From CBDFHV01 sp965247705 (GTDB taxonomy: Bacteria; Pseudomonadota; Alphaproteobacteria; Rhodospirillales; CAMCUA01): 64,000 nucleotides of DNA. Positions within the stretch are counted from its first letter, which is position 1. Each line of letters begins with the position of its first letter. Shown here one piece after another: positions 31,375 through 40,091 of this stretch. Location: contig CBDFHV010000086.1 in assembly GCA_965247705.1 (NCBI GenBank), positions 248,001 through 312,000 of the forward strand, given 5' to 3'. A program made the position numbers and the translations under genes. Below the pieces are notes generated by a model. The model made no database searches and had not been told where the DNA came from. It was given only the letters and a program-made list of their open reading frames with translations.

Positions 31375-34266
31375 CTACTCCGCCGCCTCCTGGTAGTCCT
31401 CCAGGGGCGGGCAGGTGCAGACCAGGTGCCGGTCTCCATGGACGTTGTCGATGCGGCCCACGGGCGACCAGTACTTGACCGCCTTGAGGCTGTCGACGGG
31501 ATAGGCGGCCTCGGCCCGCGAATAGGGATGGGGCCATTCGTCCGCGGTAACGACCGCGGCCGTGTGGGGGGCGTTGTGCAAGGGGTTGTCGTCCTCGGGC
31601 CAATCCCCCGCCGCCACCCGGGCGGCTTCCGCCTTGATGGCGATCATCGCGTCGCAGAAGCGGTCCAGTTCCTCCTTGGTCTCGGATTCCGTCGGCTCGA
31701 TCATCAGGGTGCCGGCCACCGGCCAGGACATGGTGGGAGCATGGAAGCCGAAATCGATCAGCCGCTTGGCAATGTCGTCGACGGTAACGCCCGCCGCGTC
31801 CTTCAGGGGCCGGGTGTCGATGATGCATTCGTGGGCGACCAGGCCGCCGGGGCCGGTGTAGAGCACATCGAAGTGGCCTTTCAGGCGCCGCGCCACGTAG
31901 TTGGCGTTGAGGATCGCCACTTGGGTCGCCCGGGTCAGCCCGTCGCGCCCCATGAGGGCGATATAGATCCAGGATATGGGCAGGATGCTGGCCGAACCCC
32001 AGGGCGCCGCGGCCACCGGGCCGATGCCGGTCTCCGGCCCCGCCTCGGCCACCAGGGGATGGTTGGGCAGGAATGGCGCCAGATGCGCGGCGACACCGAT
32101 CGGACCGACCCCGGGGCCGCCGCCCCCGTGGGGAATGCAAAAGGTCTTGTGGAGGTTCATGTGGGCCACGTCGGCGCCGATCTCGCCCGGCCGGCAGACG
32201 CCCACCAGGGCGTTGAGGTTGGCCCCATCCATGTAGACCTGCCCGCCACGGTCGTGAACGATCCGGCAGATATCGCGGATACCGGTCTCGAACACTCCGT
32301 GCGTAGACGGATAGGTGACCATCAGGGCGCCCAGGTTTTCCCCGTGGGCTTTGGCTTTCGCTTCCAGGTCGGCGAGGTCGATGTTGCCGGCCTCGTCGCA
32401 GTCGACCACCACCACCCGGAAATTGGCCATGATGGCGCTGGCCGGGTTGGTGCCGTGGGCCGAAGACGGGATCAGGCAGACGTCGCGGTCGGGCTCGCCC
32501 CGGGACTGGTGATAGGCCCGAATGGCCAGCAATCCCGCGTATTCGCCCTGGGAGCCAGCATTGGGCTGCAGGGAGACGGCGGCAAAGCCGGTCATGTCCG
32601 ACAGGCGCTTCTCCAGGTCGGTGATCAGGGCGATGTAGCCCGCGGCCTGATCGGGCGGCGCGAAGGGGTGCATGCGCCCGAACTCGGGCCAGGTCACCGG
32701 GATCATCTCGGTGGTGGCGTTGAGCTTCATGGTGCAGGAGCCCAGCGGAATCATCGCCCGGTCGAGGGCGATGTCCCGATCGGCGAGCATGCGCAAGTAC
32801 CGCAGCATGCCGGTTTCGGAGCGATGCAGGTGAAACACGGGATGGGTAAGGATGGGCGTCGCGCGCCGTAGCTTGGCGGGCACCCGGTCGCCGACTTCGG
32901 CATCCAGGTCCTCGACGCCGAAGGGCGGGGCCGTATCCCCGGTAATGGCCCGCCACAGGGTGACGACGTCCTGGCGCGACGACGTTTCGTCGAAAGCGAT
33001 GGCCACCCGACCCTGATCCACCTCACGCAAATTCAGACCGGCGTCCCGCGCCCGCCGATGAACCGCCACGGCGTCGTCCACGGCAATGGTGATGGTATCG
33101 AAAAATGAATCGGTCTCCACCACCAGGTTCAACCGTCGCAGGCCCTCGGCCACGATGGCGGTCAGGCGGTGGACCCGGGCGGCAATGGTCTGAAGGCCCT
33201 CCGGCCCGTGATAGACCGCATAGAAGGCGGCCATGTTGGCGAGCAGCACCTGGGCGGTGCATATGTTGCTGGTCGCCTTCTCGCGCCGGATGTGCTGTTC
33301 GCGGGTCTGCAACGCCATGCGCATGGCGCGGCCCCCTTGGGCATCCACCGACACCCCGATGATGCGCCCCGGCACCGAGCGCTTGAAGGCGTCCCGGGTG
33401 GCGAAGAAGGCGGCGTGGGGACCGCCGTAACCCATGGGGACGCCGAACCGCTGGCTGTTGCCGACGACAACGTCCGCGCCCCATTCCCCGGGCGGCTTCA
33501 GCATCACCAGGGCGAGGGGGTCGGCGGCCACGGTGACCAGGGCGCCCGCTTCGTGGCAGCGGTGGCACAGGTCCTCGTAGTCGGCGACCGTGCCGTCGGT
33601 GGCCGGATACTGAAGAAGGACGCCACAGGCGTCCGCCGGATCCAGCTCGGTGAAGGGATCGCCAACGCGGACCTCGAAGCCCAGGGGCCGGGCCCGGGTT
33701 TGGACGACGGCAATGGTCTGGGGGTGACAGTCCGCGGCCACGAACAGCGTGTCGCTCTTGCTGCGCCCGACCCGCTTCATCAGCGTCATCGCTTCCGCCG
33801 CGGCCGTGGCCTCGTCGAGAAGCGAGGCGTTGGCGATCTCCATGCCGGTCAGATCGATCACCATCTGCTGGAAGTTCAGCAGCGCCTCCAGCCGACCCTG
33901 GGAAATCTCCGCCTGATAGGGGGTATAAGCCGTGTACCAGGCGGGGCTCTCGAGAACGTTGCGCAGGATCACCGGCGGCGTAATGCAATCGTGGTAGCCC
34001 ATGCCGATGAAAGAACGCAGCACCCGGTTGCGGGACGCCAGGTCGCGTACGTGGTCGAGCACCGCCGCTTCGGTCCCCACGGCCGGCATCTCGGGCACGT
34101 CGGACCGAATCGCCGGCGGCACCGCCTTGTCGATGAGGTCGTCCAGGGACCCCATGCCGAGGAACGCCAGCATTGCCGCCACGTCGGAGTCGCTGGGACC
34201 CACATGGCGTCCGACGAAATCCCGGGACTGTTCCAGATCGGCAAGGCTGGGACCGGAACGGGGCAT
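31375..34266 (-). CDS. gcvP: Glycine dehydrogenase (decarboxylating), P-protein
   Basis: PLP-dependent P-protein of the glycine cleavage system, decarboxylating glycine and passing aminomethyl to the lipoyl arm of GcvH; 963 residues in a single chain, the undivided form. The cofactor lysine lies in HMNLHKTFCIPHGGGGPGVGPIG near residues 700-722. Other landmarks are FIGMGYHDCITPPVILRNVLE near residue 85 and SAHGTNPASAIMANFRVV near residue 617. The start at 34266 (MPRSGPSLADLEQ) follows AAGGA; a longer frame begins 42 bp earlier. Last gene of the gcvT-gcvH-gcvP operon. Confidence 0.97.
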   Translation of the reverse strand: MPRSGPSLADLEQSRDFVGRHVGPSDSDVAAMLAFLGMGSLDDLIDKAVPPAIRSDVPEMPAVGTEAAVLDHVRDLASRNRVLRSFIGMGYHDCITPPVILRNVLESPAWYTAYTPYQAEISQGRLEALLNFQQMVIDLTGMEIANASLLDEATAAAEAMTLMKRVGRSKSDTLFVAADCHPQTIAVVQTRARPLGFEVRVGDPFTELDPADACGVLLQYPATDGTVADYEDLCHRCHEAGALVTVAADPLALVMLKPPGEWGADVVVGNSQRFGVPMGYGGPHAAFFATRDAFKRSVPGRIIGVSVDAQGGRAMRMALQTREQHIRREKATSNICTAQVLLANMAAFYAVYHGPEGLQTIAARVHRLTAIVAEGLRRLNLVVETDSFFDTITIAVDDAVAVHRRARDAGLNLREVDQGRVAIAFDETSSRQDVVTLWRAITGDTAPPFGVEDLDAEVGDRVPAKLRRATPILTHPVFHLHRSETGMLRYLRMLADRDIALDRAMIPLGSCTMKLNATTEMIPVTWPEFGRMHPFAPPDQAAGYIALITDLEKRLSDMTGFAAVSLQPNAGSQGEYAGLLAIRAYHQSRGEPDRDVCLIPSSAHGTNPASAIMANFRVVVVDCDEAGNIDLADLEAKAKAHGENLGALMVTYPSTHGVFETGIRDICRIVHDRGGQVYMDGANLNALVGVCRPGEIGADVAHMNLHKTFCIPHGGGGPGVGPIGVAAHLAPFLPNHPLVAEAGPETGIGPVAAAPWGSASILPISWIYIALMGRDGLTRATQVAILNANYVARRLKGHFDVLYTGPGGLVAHECIIDTRPLKDAAGVTVDDIAKRLIDFGFHAPTMSWPVAGTLMIEPTESETKEELDRFCDAMIAIKAEAARVAAGDWPEDDNPLHNAPHTAAVVTADEWPHPYSRAEAAYPVDSLKAVKYWSPVGRIDNVHGDRHLVCTCPPLEDYQEAAE

Positions 34267-34310
34267 GGCGGGTTCCTTACGGCGAAGCGGCGGGCGCGGG
34301 TCGATCATGG

Positions 34311-34688
34311 TCAGTGAAGGGTTTCCACGTACTTTTTGTAAGCGCCTTCGTCCATCAATCCCTCAAGCTCGGCACGATCCCCGATGGCGATCTTGAAGAA
34401 CCAGCCGTCTCCGGTAGGATCGGTGTTCACCGTGTCCGGCGAGTCCGGCAGACCGCCGTTGACCGCGGTAACCTCGCCGCCGACGGGCGCATAGACCTCG
34501 CTGGCGGCCTTCACGGATTCGACGACGGCTGCCTGGCCGCCCTTGTCGAGGATGGCGCCCATGTCCGGCAATTCCACGAAGACCACGTCGCCCAGCTGTT
34601 CCTGGGCATAATCCGTGATGCCGACGGTCGCCTCGTCGCCGTCGACTCGAACCCACTCATGATCCTTGGTGTATCGGACTGTGGCCAT
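34311..34688 (-). CDS. gcvH: Glycine cleavage system H protein
   Basis: Lipoyl carrier of the glycine cleavage system, 125 residues, normal length. It starts MATVRYTKDHEWVRVDGDEATVGITDYAQEQLGD. The lipoylated lysine lies in VVESVKAASEVYAPVGGEV near residue 64. It lies 17 bp after gcvT and 44 bp before gcvP. Confidence 0.97.
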   Translation of the reverse strand: MATVRYTKDHEWVRVDGDEATVGITDYAQEQLGDVVFVELPDMGAILDKGGQAAVVESVKAASEVYAPVGGEVTAVNGGLPDSPDTVNTDPTGDGWFFKIAIGDRAELEGLMDEGAYKKYVETLH

Positions 34689-34705
34689 GACGGTTCCCCT
34701 TGGAA

Positions 34706-35818
34706 TTAACTCTTGGCATAGCGGTGCGCCACGAAGGGCAGGGCCGCCACCGCACCGGGCAGGGCCTTGCCGCGCACCATGAAGTTCACCGGCGTTTCCG
34801 GCGTGGCGAATTCGCTCTTCACGTAGCCCATGGCGACCGGTCCGCCGGCGGTGGGACCGAACCCGCCGCTGGTCACCTCGCCAATCGGGTCGCCGTCGGC
34901 GTCGGTCACCGCCGTACGGGCGCGCGCCGGCACCTTGCCTCCGGCACGCAAGCCGACGCGGCGGCGTTCGGTTCCCTCCGCGAGATGGCGGAGAATGATA
35001 TCGGCCCCGGGAAACCCGCCCTCGGCCCGGCGGCGCTTGCCGATGGCCCAGGTCAGTCCGGCCTCGACCGGCGATGTCGTTTCGTCAATGTCGCTGCCGT
35101 AGAGACACAGTCCCGCCTCCAGGCGGAGGGAGTCTCGGGCGCCGAGGCCGATGAGCTTCACTTCTGATTCGTCGAGAAGATGGCGGGCGAGGTTTTCCAC
35201 CTTGTCGGCGGGGACCGAGATCTCGAAGCCGTCCTCTCCCGTATAGCCGGACCGGGAAACGGTGCAGGGGATATCGCCGACGCGGAGCTGTTCCGCGGTC
35301 ATGAAAATCATGTGGCGCGAGGCCGGGGCCAGGCGCCCCATGACATCCTTGGCGGCTGGCCCTTGGAGGGCCAGAAGCGCCCGATCCTCAAGCAGCTCCA
35401 GGGTGCAGCGCCCATTCAGGCGCTCGCGGATATGGGCGTAGTCCACCTCCTTGCGGGCGGCATTCACCACGATGGCCAGATGGGGGCCTCGGGACGTGAC
35501 CAACAGGTCGTCGATGATGCCGCCCCCATCGGTGGTAAGCATGGTGTAGCGGATCCGCCCTTCGCCCAGTCCAAGGATATCGCCCGGCACCAGGGACTCG
35601 AAGTCGGCCGCCACGTTTTCGCCTCGCATAAGGGCCTGCCCCATGTGGGAGACGTCGAATAGGCCCGCCGCCTCGCGGCAGTGCCGGTGTTCGACGATGA
35701 TGCCCTCGTATTGAACGGGCATCGCATAGCCGGCGAAGGGCACCATCTTGCCGCCGTGCGCGATGTGAAGGTCGTGCAGGGGAGTCCGCCGCAGATCGTT
35801 ACCCGAGGTGTCGCTCAA
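34706..35818 (-). CDS. gcvT: Aminomethyltransferase, glycine cleavage T protein
   Basis: Tetrahydrofolate-dependent T-protein, 370 residues, releasing ammonia and forming methylene-THF. Motifs: TPLHDLHIAHGGKMVPFAGYAMPVQYEG at the start, GLFDVSHMGQ near residue 50, GYTGEDGFEISV near 190 and the C-terminal TSGGFGPT and MGYV. The start is TTG 35818 (LSDTSGNDLRRTPLHD), because GGAG sits 6 nt upstream and no ATG occurs near the conserved N-terminus. First gene of the operon, downstream of the glycine riboswitch. Confidence 0.95.
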   Translation of the reverse strand: MSDTSGNDLRRTPLHDLHIAHGGKMVPFAGYAMPVQYEGIIVEHRHCREAAGLFDVSHMGQALMRGENVAADFESLVPGDILGLGEGRIRYTMLTTDGGGIIDDLLVTSRGPHLAIVVNAARKEVDYAHIRERLNGRCTLELLEDRALLALQGPAAKDVMGRLAPASRHMIFMTAEQLRVGDIPCTVSRSGYTGEDGFEISVPADKVENLARHLLDESEVKLIGLGARDSLRLEAGLCLYGSDIDETTSPVEAGLTWAIGKRRRAEGGFPGADIILRHLAEGTERRRVGLRAGGKVPARARTAVTDADGDPIGEVTSGGFGPTAGGPVAMGYVKSEFATPETPVNFMVRGKALPGAVAALPFVAHRYAKS

Positions 35819-35899
35819 TGATTTCTCCAACAGTGCCGATGTCTCCGTGTATCGGCAACCTGCCCCGTCCGCAAGCCGGCACTGTCGACGGATCAGGCG

Positions 35900-36060
35900 C
35901 CGTGCCCGCTTTCGTCTCGATACCTGAAAGATTCCCGCCGCCGATGCCCGCTGTGCCGAACCGGGGCCGGAGTTGCCGCATCGGTGAGTCCGCCTCAAGT
36001 TCGCCCACGGCGATGCGGCGCCGAACGCGTCCGCGACGGTCGGGCTCTCCTGCGGGGGTC
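35900..36060 (-). promoter_or_regulatory. Glycine riboswitch upstream of gcvT
   Basis: Read leftward, the region has the aptamer landmarks in order: CCCGC, then GGAGAG (complement of 36045-36050), a long variable stem, CACCGATGCGGCAAC, a second stem, the conserved CTTTCAGGTATCGAGAC (near 35916-35934), and GCGGG closing P1 with the opening CCCGC. These match the GGAGAG / CACCGAAGG.GCAA / CTYTCAGG core of the glycine riboswitch. I see one aptamer, about 80 bp from the gcvT start. In this position it normally turns the operon on when glycine is abundant. Confidence 0.78.
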
Positions 36061-36197
36061 GACGGCGTGTTGGCGGGTGTCTGGGCTGGCGACGTCTCCC
36101 ATTAAGGGTTCGAGGTGCTTCCCTTTGAGCGAAGTGTAGCCGTTGGGGTCAGCAGGTCAACCGGGGTCCAATTTGGATGAAACAGGCCACTGGTAAT

Positions 36198-36773
36198 TTA
36201 GCGCGCGGAATCCAGGCGCCGCCGGTTGAACTCCATTTCCCGCTCGGTGATCTGGAACCCCAGGAAGACCTGAAAGTCCGCTCCGCGCTGATCGGCGGCG
36301 AGGGGAATGGTGATGTCGACGGGCGTGTCGGTGACCGCCACTCGGCTCAGATTGCCCGGAAAATTGATTGCCACATCGAAGTTCTGTTTCGACAGCACGT
36401 TGCGGGCCAGATCCGTCAGGGCAACGAAGTACCGGAAATCCGCGCGTCGATCCCTGTCGGCGGGACCGCGCGCGGCGGCCAGGCGAACGGCGATCGTGAT
36501 CGCCACGCTGCCGGAACCATCGTCCCGCAGATCGTACTCGCAGGCGCCGCTGAACCCAGTGATTTCGCCTTCGTAACGAACATCAATCAGATCGATGCCC
36601 GTGTCGTCGCGGAACTTGGTAATCGTTGCCGCTTCCTTCAGGATCCGGACCGGCGGGCAGGGCGGCGCCGGTTCGGAGGCGACGAGGGCATCGTAAAACC
36701 CGCAGCCGCCCAGGCTGGTGACAAGAATTGCCGCGACAATCCGAAAGGCCCCCGTTCGGGCGGCGGCGCGAAT
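36198..36773 (-). CDS. Uncharacterised small lipoprotein (apparent ATT start)
   Basis: A 191-residue putative lipoprotein of no family I recognise. Read from ATT 36773 it opens with a classical lipoprotein signal: basic IRAAARTGAF, hydrophobic RIVAAILVTS and lipobox LGGC, with the lipidated cysteine at residue 24. The mature part holds PPCPPVRIL, ATITKFRDDTGIDLIDVRYEGEITGFSGACEYD and a beta-rich domain that ends VFLGFQITEREMEFN. The first ATG, GTG or TTG in frame is at 36506, inside the domain. GGGAGG lies 7 nt before the ATT. It follows the CDGSH gene in the same frame, right after that gene's TAG. Confidence 0.75.
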   Translation of the reverse strand: MRAAARTGAFRIVAAILVTSLGGCGFYDALVASEPAPPCPPVRILKEAATITKFRDDTGIDLIDVRYEGEITGFSGACEYDLRDDGSGSVAITIAVRLAAARGPADRDRRADFRYFVALTDLARNVLSKQNFDVAINFPGNLSRVAVTDTPVDITIPLAADQRGADFQVFLGFQITEREMEFNRRRLDSAR

Positions 36774-36786
36774 TGACCGACCTCCC
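36774..36786 (-). promoter_or_regulatory. Shine-Dalgarno site that decides the ATT start
   Basis: GGGAGG (complement of 36781-36786) followed by a 7-nt spacer to the ATT codon at 36773. Its strength and spacing, and the lack of any other start before the lipobox, are the main grounds for the non-canonical start. Confidence 0.6.
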
Positions 36787-36794
36787 GACCGGGT

Positions 36795-37034
36795 CTAAAG
36801 GGAACTGTGGGTGCCGTCGCAGAACGGCTGGTTGCCCGTGCCCTTGCATCCGCACAGATAGGCGGTCTCCGTCTTCTCGGCGGTGAAGACGATGGGCAGA
36901 AGATCGGTCGCTGTATGAGCGCCATCGCAGAAGGGCTGGCGGGCGCTGCGTCCACAACGGCACCACGCGTATTTCTTCCCAGCTTCCATATCGACGGCAT
37001 AGGGCTCCCGTTGTGCGATGACCGGATCGCTCAT
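36795..37034 (-). CDS. Double CDGSH iron-sulfur domain protein
   Basis: Small 79-residue protein with two CDGSH motifs: CRCGRSARQPFCDGAH near residues 25-40 and CGCKGTGNQPFCDGTH near residues 60-75. Each has the three cysteines and one histidine that bind a [2Fe-2S] cluster in mitoNEET-like proteins. No membrane anchor, so soluble and cytoplasmic. Function in redox or iron-sulfur handling is presumed from the family. It is followed on the same strand, 21 bp on, by the lipoprotein. Confidence 0.93.
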   Translation of the reverse strand: MSDPVIAQREPYAVDMEAGKKYAWCRCGRSARQPFCDGAHTATDLLPIVFTAEKTETAYLCGCKGTGNQPFCDGTHSSL

Positions 37035-37095
37035 GACCTTGAATTCTCCACTGCTTTGTGACGGGCGGGGACTGTAGTGGAGCCCCCACGGCGGC

Positions 37096-37782
37096 TCAAG
37101 GCCTGGCCGTCCCGTCGGCGCCGGTGATCTCGATCAGGGTGTCCGCCACCCGGCTGAGTGCGCGGGCCCTTGCCCACGCGTTTTCGATCGCCTCGGCGAT
37201 GTGAAGGGACCTCTTGAAGGCATCGAACGCTTCCGTCCGCTCGCCGGCGTCGAGGTGGTCGCGCGCCAGGTCGCCATACATCCAGACCCGGCTGAGGGCG
37301 CTCTTGATTGCCACGGAGGCCGTTTCCGCCAGGTCTTGGGTGGCGACGGCGCCGGCCGTATCCCCCGCCCGGCGCCGATCGGCGACCAGCGTCCAAAGAA
37401 TCTGGGCCTTGAGTTGGGTGTCCGAGATGTCCGTCGCCGCGGTGACCGCTCGATCGAAGCTTGCCACCCCATTGACCCGGCCGTCCACCCGAATATCGTT
37501 GCGCCGCTGGTACTTCTGAATGGCTTCTTCGGTCTCGTCGTTCCAGCGGCCGTTCACTGGGCCCCGATAAAGGCCGGTGGCGGTCAGCGCCTTCTGCACG
37601 CGACGCACCAGGGTTTGGTCCGCTTCCCGACCGAGGATGTGGACGGGGGGCACGTAGCGCTCCACGCGCGCCACCTGACCATCCTCGACCGCCGCCGCCG
37701 CCGGCCCGGACGTCAAGGCCACGAACGCGGCCAGCCCCATGGCGAGCCTTGTCATTGCGCGAACGAACGGGCGAACAGCCAT
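37096..37782 (-). CDS. Exported protein with peptidoglycan-binding-like domain
   Basis: About 228 residues. The signal peptide is MAVRPFVRAMTRLAMGLAAF to the cleavage after GPAAAA. A PG_binding_1-like helical module follows: LVRRVQKALTATGLYRGPVNGRWNDETEEAIQKYQRR near residues 58-95, with the DGRVNG turn. The remaining C-terminal half (AETASVAIKSALSRVWMYGDLARDHLDAGERTEAFDAF) is helical and TPR-like. Probably periplasmic and cell-wall associated. The start 37782 is chosen because GGAG precedes it; the longer frame has an uncharged, non-signal N-terminus. Confidence 0.8.
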   Translation of the reverse strand: MAVRPFVRAMTRLAMGLAAFVALTSGPAAAAVEDGQVARVERYVPPVHILGREADQTLVRRVQKALTATGLYRGPVNGRWNDETEEAIQKYQRRNDIRVDGRVNGVASFDRAVTAATDISDTQLKAQILWTLVADRRRAGDTAGAVATQDLAETASVAIKSALSRVWMYGDLARDHLDAGERTEAFDAFKRSLHIAEAIENAWARARALSRVADTLIEITGADGTARP

Positions 37783-37930
37783 CTGCAAATTCTCCACACC
37801 GCGAATCGACAAAGCAATATTGGCTTCTCTCGGGCCGCTGGCAAGATGGCACGTCATGACGACCCCGGCGGGTTGCCATCGAGCGGACGGTCACCTATGA
37901 CACGGCCACCCCGCGCACGGCGATGGGCCG

Positions 37931-38893
37931 ATGGCCGTTTATACCGAAGTTTCAGACGACGAACTGCTCGACTACGTAGCCCAATACGACGTGGGCGACG
38001 TGCTGTCGTGCAAGGGAATCGCCGAAGGGATCGAGAACTCCAACTTCCTGCTTACGACCGACCGTGGGCCCTTTATCCTTACCCTTTATGAAAAACGTGT
38101 TAAGCGGGAAGATCTGCCCTTTTTTTTAGCCCTCATGGAGCATCTGTCGGATCGTGGCCTGCCCTGCCCGATCCCGGTGCACGGCCGCGACGGTGTCGCC
38201 CTCAGGGATCTGTGCGGACGCCCCGCCGCCATCATCACCATTTTGACCGGGATGTGGCCCCGGCGCATCGCCCCCCATCATTGCGAGGCGGTCGGAGAGG
38301 CGTTGGCCCGCATGCATCTGGCGGGCGCCGACTTTGCCATGGAGCGGCCCAACGACCTGTCGGTGGGTGGCTGGCGCCCCCTGTTCGAGGCCGCGGCGGG
38401 CGGCGCGGATTCGGTGGCCCCGGGCCTGAAACGGGAACTCACCGAACAGCTGACCATTCTCGAACAGCTTTGGCCCAAGGACCTGCCGCGCGGCGTGATC
38501 CACGCGGACCTCTTTCCCGACAACGTCTTATTCCGTGGCGAGGCCCTTACCGGCGTGATCGATTTCTACTTCGCCTGCACCGATTTCCTGGTTTACGATA
38601 TGGCGACATGCCTCAACGCCTGGTGCTTCGAACCGGACGGCAGTTTCAACTACACCAAGGCGCGGCGCATGACGGCCGCCTACGGGCGGGTCCGCAAGCT
38701 GTCGACGGACGAGGTGGCGGCCCTGCCGCTGCTGGCCCGGGGCAGCGCCATGCGGTTTCTTCTCACCCGCCTCTACGACTGGCTGTTCACGCCCCGGGAC
38801 GCCATGGTCACCCGCAAGGATCCCCTCGAATACCTGACCCGTCTGCGATTCCACGTCGCGGCGCAAGGTCCGAAGGATTATGGGCTCGGGTAA
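37931..38893 (+). CDS. thrB: Homoserine kinase (aminoglycoside-phosphotransferase-fold type)
   Basis: Phosphorylates homoserine in threonine synthesis. The 320-residue protein is of the APH-fold ThrB found in alphaproteobacteria and Pseudomonas, not the GHMP type. It starts MAVYTEVSDDELLDYVAQYDVGDVLSCKGIAEGIENSNFLL. The catalytic loop is GVIHADLFPDNVLF near residues 184-197 and the metal-binding GVIDFYFACTDFLVYDMA near residues 204-221. It overlaps the rnhA start by 14 bp; thrB-rnhA coupling is common in alphaproteobacteria. Confidence 0.94.
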   Translation: MAVYTEVSDDELLDYVAQYDVGDVLSCKGIAEGIENSNFLLTTDRGPFILTLYEKRVKREDLPFFLALMEHLSDRGLPCPIPVHGRDGVALRDLCGRPAAIITILTGMWPRRIAPHHCEAVGEALARMHLAGADFAMERPNDLSVGGWRPLFEAAAGGADSVAPGLKRELTEQLTILEQLWPKDLPRGVIHADLFPDNVLFRGEALTGVIDFYFACTDFLVYDMATCLNAWCFEPDGSFNYTKARRMTAAYGRVRKLSTDEVAALPLLARGSAMRFLLTRLYDWLFTPRDAMVTRKDPLEYLTRLRFHVAAQGPKDYGLG

Positions 38894-39359
38894 GTCGCCG
38901 CGGGTGGAACCGCTGGTCGAGGTGTTCACCGACGGGTCCTGCCGCGGCAATCCTGGCCCCGGCGGCTGGGGCGCCGTTCTCCGCTGGCGGGGGGTGAAGC
39001 GGGAACTTTCCGGCGGCGCGGCGGACACCACCAACAACCGCATGGAAATGACCGCCGCGATCGCCGCCCTGGAGGCCCTGAAGCGGCCGTCGCGGGTCGC
39101 CGTCCACACCGACAGCACCTATCTGCGGGACGGCATTACCCGATGGATCCATGGCTGGAAGACCAATGGCTGGCGGACGGCGGCGAAAAAGCCGGTCAAG
39201 AACGTCGACCTGTGGGAACGACTGGACGCGGCGCTGCAACCCCATGAGGTCACCTGGCACTGGGTCAAGGGCCACGCCGGCCATCCGGAGAACGAGCGCG
39301 CCGACGCCCTGGCCAGCGCGGCGGCAAAGCGAAGCCGCGGCGCGGAGGCCGATCCCTAA
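38880..39359 (+). CDS. rnhA: Ribonuclease HI
   Basis: Degrades the RNA strand of RNA-DNA hybrids; 159 residues. The four acidic catalytic residues are visible: D in VFTDGSCRGNPGPGGWGAV, E in NNRMEMTAAI, D in VHTDSTYLRDGI, and D in GHPENERADALA (preceded by KGHAGH). Its start overlaps the end of thrB by 14 bp, and its stop overlaps the end of the convergent dehalogenase gene by 4 bp. Confidence 0.96.
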   Translation: MGSGKSPRVEPLVEVFTDGSCRGNPGPGGWGAVLRWRGVKRELSGGAADTTNNRMEMTAAIAALEALKRPSRVAVHTDSTYLRDGITRWIHGWKTNGWRTAAKKPVKNVDLWERLDAALQPHEVTWHWVKGHAGHPENERADALASAAAKRSRGAEADP

Positions 39360-40087
39360 TCAACTGAGTCAGACAAAAATGCCACCAATTCGGCCAAGCC
39401 ATGTACGGACCAGTCCGCTTCGTTGGTCGCGGGAACGGTGAGGCCCCGTGCCGTCTTGCCGTGGCGCCGATCCACGTGGACGCAAGAAAGGCCCAACGCA
39501 CGGCAGGGGGCGACGTCATGGAAGCGGCTTTGGGCGGCATGCAGGACGCGGTCTCGGGGCACGCCCCAATCAAGAAACAGGGAAACCGCCCGCTCGAAAT
39601 GGGCCGGGTCCGGTTTGTAGGCCCCCACGTCCTCGGCGGTGACGATCAAGTCCATAATGTTGCCCAAATGCCCGTGAGTGCGGGCGAAGGAGGCGTTATC
39701 CACGTTGGACAGCACCCCCAGCCGATAGCGTTCCTTCAAGCAGGCAAGGGCCTCCACCGTGTCCGGGAACGACGGCCAGTCGCCGATAGAACGGGCAAGG
39801 CGCTGGCGCCAGTCGTCGGATACGGTTACGCCCAAGCTCTCGCCCACGTGGCGGAAGGCGTCGGCAACCACCCGAGGGTAGGGCCACACCGGGCGGCGTC
39901 GCTGCGCCGCCCGTTGGCCATGGGCGAAGGCCGAGAGCAGAGGGTCGTCCTTGGCCTCGACCCCCGTCTCGGTTGCCCACGGGCGGAGGATCGAGAGCAC
40001 GCCCGTCTCCCAGTCAATCAGGGTGCCGTAGCAGTCGAAGGTGACGGCGTCGAAGGCCCCCGGATCGAGCGCCTTCTTCACCGCCAC
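39356..40087 (-). CDS. Haloacid dehalogenase type II-like HAD hydrolase
   Basis: HAD-superfamily hydrolase of 243 residues. Motif I is DCYGTLIDWETG near residue 18 (the nucleophile aspartate, with C-Y in place of the M/V-D of phosphatases), as in L-2-haloacid dehalogenases. Motif II is SNVDNASF near 122 and the lysine motif KPDPAHFERAV near 155. The final RFHDVAPCRALGLSCVHVDRR is typical of motif IV in this subfamily. The substrate may be a haloacid or another small phosphate or acid. The GTG start lies 4 bp downstream of the peroxiredoxin stop, so the two are cotranscribed. Confidence 0.88.
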   Translation of the reverse strand: MAVKKALDPGAFDAVTFDCYGTLIDWETGVLSILRPWATETGVEAKDDPLLSAFAHGQRAAQRRRPVWPYPRVVADAFRHVGESLGVTVSDDWRQRLARSIGDWPSFPDTVEALACLKERYRLGVLSNVDNASFARTHGHLGNIMDLIVTAEDVGAYKPDPAHFERAVSLFLDWGVPRDRVLHAAQSRFHDVAPCRALGLSCVHVDRRHGKTARGLTVPATNEADWSVHGLAELVAFLSDSVD

Positions 40088-40091
40088 CGAT

